64,000 bases of DNA from Branchiostoma floridae (Eukaryota > Chordata > Leptocardii > Amphioxiformes > Branchiostomatidae), in assembly GCF_000003815.2 (NCBI RefSeq), contig NC_049987.1, positions 19,626,568 to 19,690,567 on the forward strand. The letters are read 5' to 3'. Positions 62,753 to 64,000 of this stretch are shown piece after piece (position 1 is the stretch's first letter; each line of letters opens with the position of its first letter). The notes beneath the pieces are model-generated. The model searched no databases and was not told the origin of the DNA. It was given only the letters and a program-made list of their open reading frames with translations. Made by a program: the position numbers and the translations under genes.

Positions 62753-63554
62753 CTAAATACCATTGATGTCTCCAGGGTACCATATCACTGTGTCAGGTGT
62801 GCTGCATGAACGCATGACTGCTCTGTAAGTGTCATATGACCGTACGGGGAGGATTCCCTGCCTCGTTAGTGACTCACGTTTTGGTCGTGTCTGACGAAAA
62901 TCCATAAGTTCTGCAAGAATGCGAGGCGAAGATAACCAGCTTGGGTAAAGCTTAAAAGCTTGTCGACTGCCCACACGTGGCGAATGAACGTGGGAAGAAG
63001 AGCTGCGTGGTTATGGAAAAATCCCCACCAAACGCGTAAAGCATTATAAATAACACCCCCCCCCCCTTGTCTTGACAACTTGACGTCTAATGTACTAAGA
63101 TTACGTAATTCATACGAAGTCTGATTCCTTGTTAGAATTGGTTGTAAGCAGTGCTTAGAGCAAATACTGCAAGATATGTCGCTAACTTGATATTGATGAC
63201 GTCAACAGGGATTGTTGTTATATTGTAATTATATGATTTGAGGTTGAAATACAGTCTTGTAACTGGTTGTTTTCTTTAACTCCAAACAAAACAGGAGCAT
63301 GATATCTGTGCAGATGACGTAACATCAACTCTCATGATCCAACGGGTACCATCCACCACATCAAAAAAATTGTTACAGAGGTCTTCTCAAGATTGTGTTG
63401 ATCACCTGAATATCAGAAGAGTACATACCTCAGGATTTCTTATGCTGCATTGGTACATCTTTTTAAATAACTTGAAATTCTTGTACTTTTTTAATTCATG
63501 TGGTGGTACTTTGGTTTCTGCTGGAATTATCAGAGTTTCTGTTTCCTTATATAT
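62753..63554. other. Gene-free stretch
   Basis: Contains a C11 homopolymer at 63,055. No supported exon. Confidence 0.4.
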
Positions 63555-63705
63555 AAACTTGGGAAAGGCACTTTACACGACTTTCCCTTACGGTGGAGTG
63601 ACGCCCACCGAGCCTCTTCGGCCAATCTGTCTAACTGTGTGCCAAAAACACACTACGGATTTGGTGCGTTGATGTGCCAACATCTGCACATTGACTTCCA
63701 CCAAG
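63555..63705 (+). repeat. SINE body, copy 3 (tRNA-like head missing)
   Basis: CTTGGGAAAGGCACTTTACA, GGTGGAGTGACGCCCACC and TGTGCCAACATCTGCACATT match the reverse complement of 178-300, and the first block also matches copy 2. The frames that run through here are not genes. Confidence 0.75.
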
Positions 63706-64000
63706 AACAGTTAATTTTTTTAAAAACTTCTTTTGCATGCCGTATGATCGCTGTTTCGATAAGTTCTGATGTAAAACAGTGGCCACCTGTCTTCTGCCTT
63801 AGAAATATTTTACACCGTGATTGCGACCCCATTTACCACCTGGTGTGTGGCAAAACAATCTATCTTTCCTTGCGCAATTTACCACAGCTAAAAATAGAGA
63901 CGACTATGGCCCAATATTGTTACAAAATGATGCTTCTGGATTAAGACTAAGATCACTTTGTCTCCAAGGCCTCTCGTACTTTAGATTGGCTATGAACTAC

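Noticed and set aside
63334-63944. Overlapping ORFs of 112 and 148 codons at the right edge
   Set aside because: They cross a SINE body and have no domain, good start or splice support.

Overview
This is eukaryotic (animal) genomic DNA. It has spliced genes with GT-AG introns, many foldback and TIR elements, a tRNA-derived SINE family, LINE 3' ends, microsatellites and four 100-N assembly gaps. Gene content and repeat style suggest an invertebrate deuterostome, most likely amphioxus (Branchiostoma). That is an inference; nothing in the window names the species.

Left end (about 115-11,090): a tandem segmental duplication of 4.6-5.3 kb units. Each complete unit carries one minus-strand, three-exon gene for a TMEM53/DUF829-like alpha/beta-hydrolase-fold protein. 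Two complete genes can be assembled (312 aa each). A third first exon at 921-1037 predicts another gene beyond the left edge. The first exon is a conserved, basic, presequence-like peptide that is easy to miss because it lies 1.1-1.7 kb upstream of the main exon. A 191-bp block is identical between the two genes, which suggests recent gene conversion.

14.2-15.7 kb: a plus-strand, two-exon classical short-chain dehydrogenase/reductase (266 aa) with every catalytic motif present.

16.9-26.2 kb: two tandem minus-strand paralogues of 7 and 9 exons (500 aa, and about 492 aa with a small piece lost in a gap). Each protein has a short variable N-terminus, a conserved motif resembling a RIP homotypic interaction motif (RHIM), a helical TPR-like body and a C-terminal membrane anchor. 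The two promoters share an identical 16-bp E-box element, and a perfect NF-kappaB consensus lies upstream of the second gene. This pair is the best candidate for an undescribed, possibly innate-immune, signalling system.

28.2-33.8 kb: a plus-strand, three-exon gene for an unrecognised 227-aa protein with one N-terminal hydrophobic segment. Its introns hold a gap, a minisatellite, a TTAA-bounded TIR element carrying a broken copy of an exon of the TPR gene, a LINE 3' end and a hAT-like MITE with 8-bp target-site duplications.

33.8-64 kb: a gene desert. I find no exon I can support. It holds old local tandem duplications with periods of about 0.16-1.1 kb, several MITE families, LINE remnants and a SINE body at the right edge.
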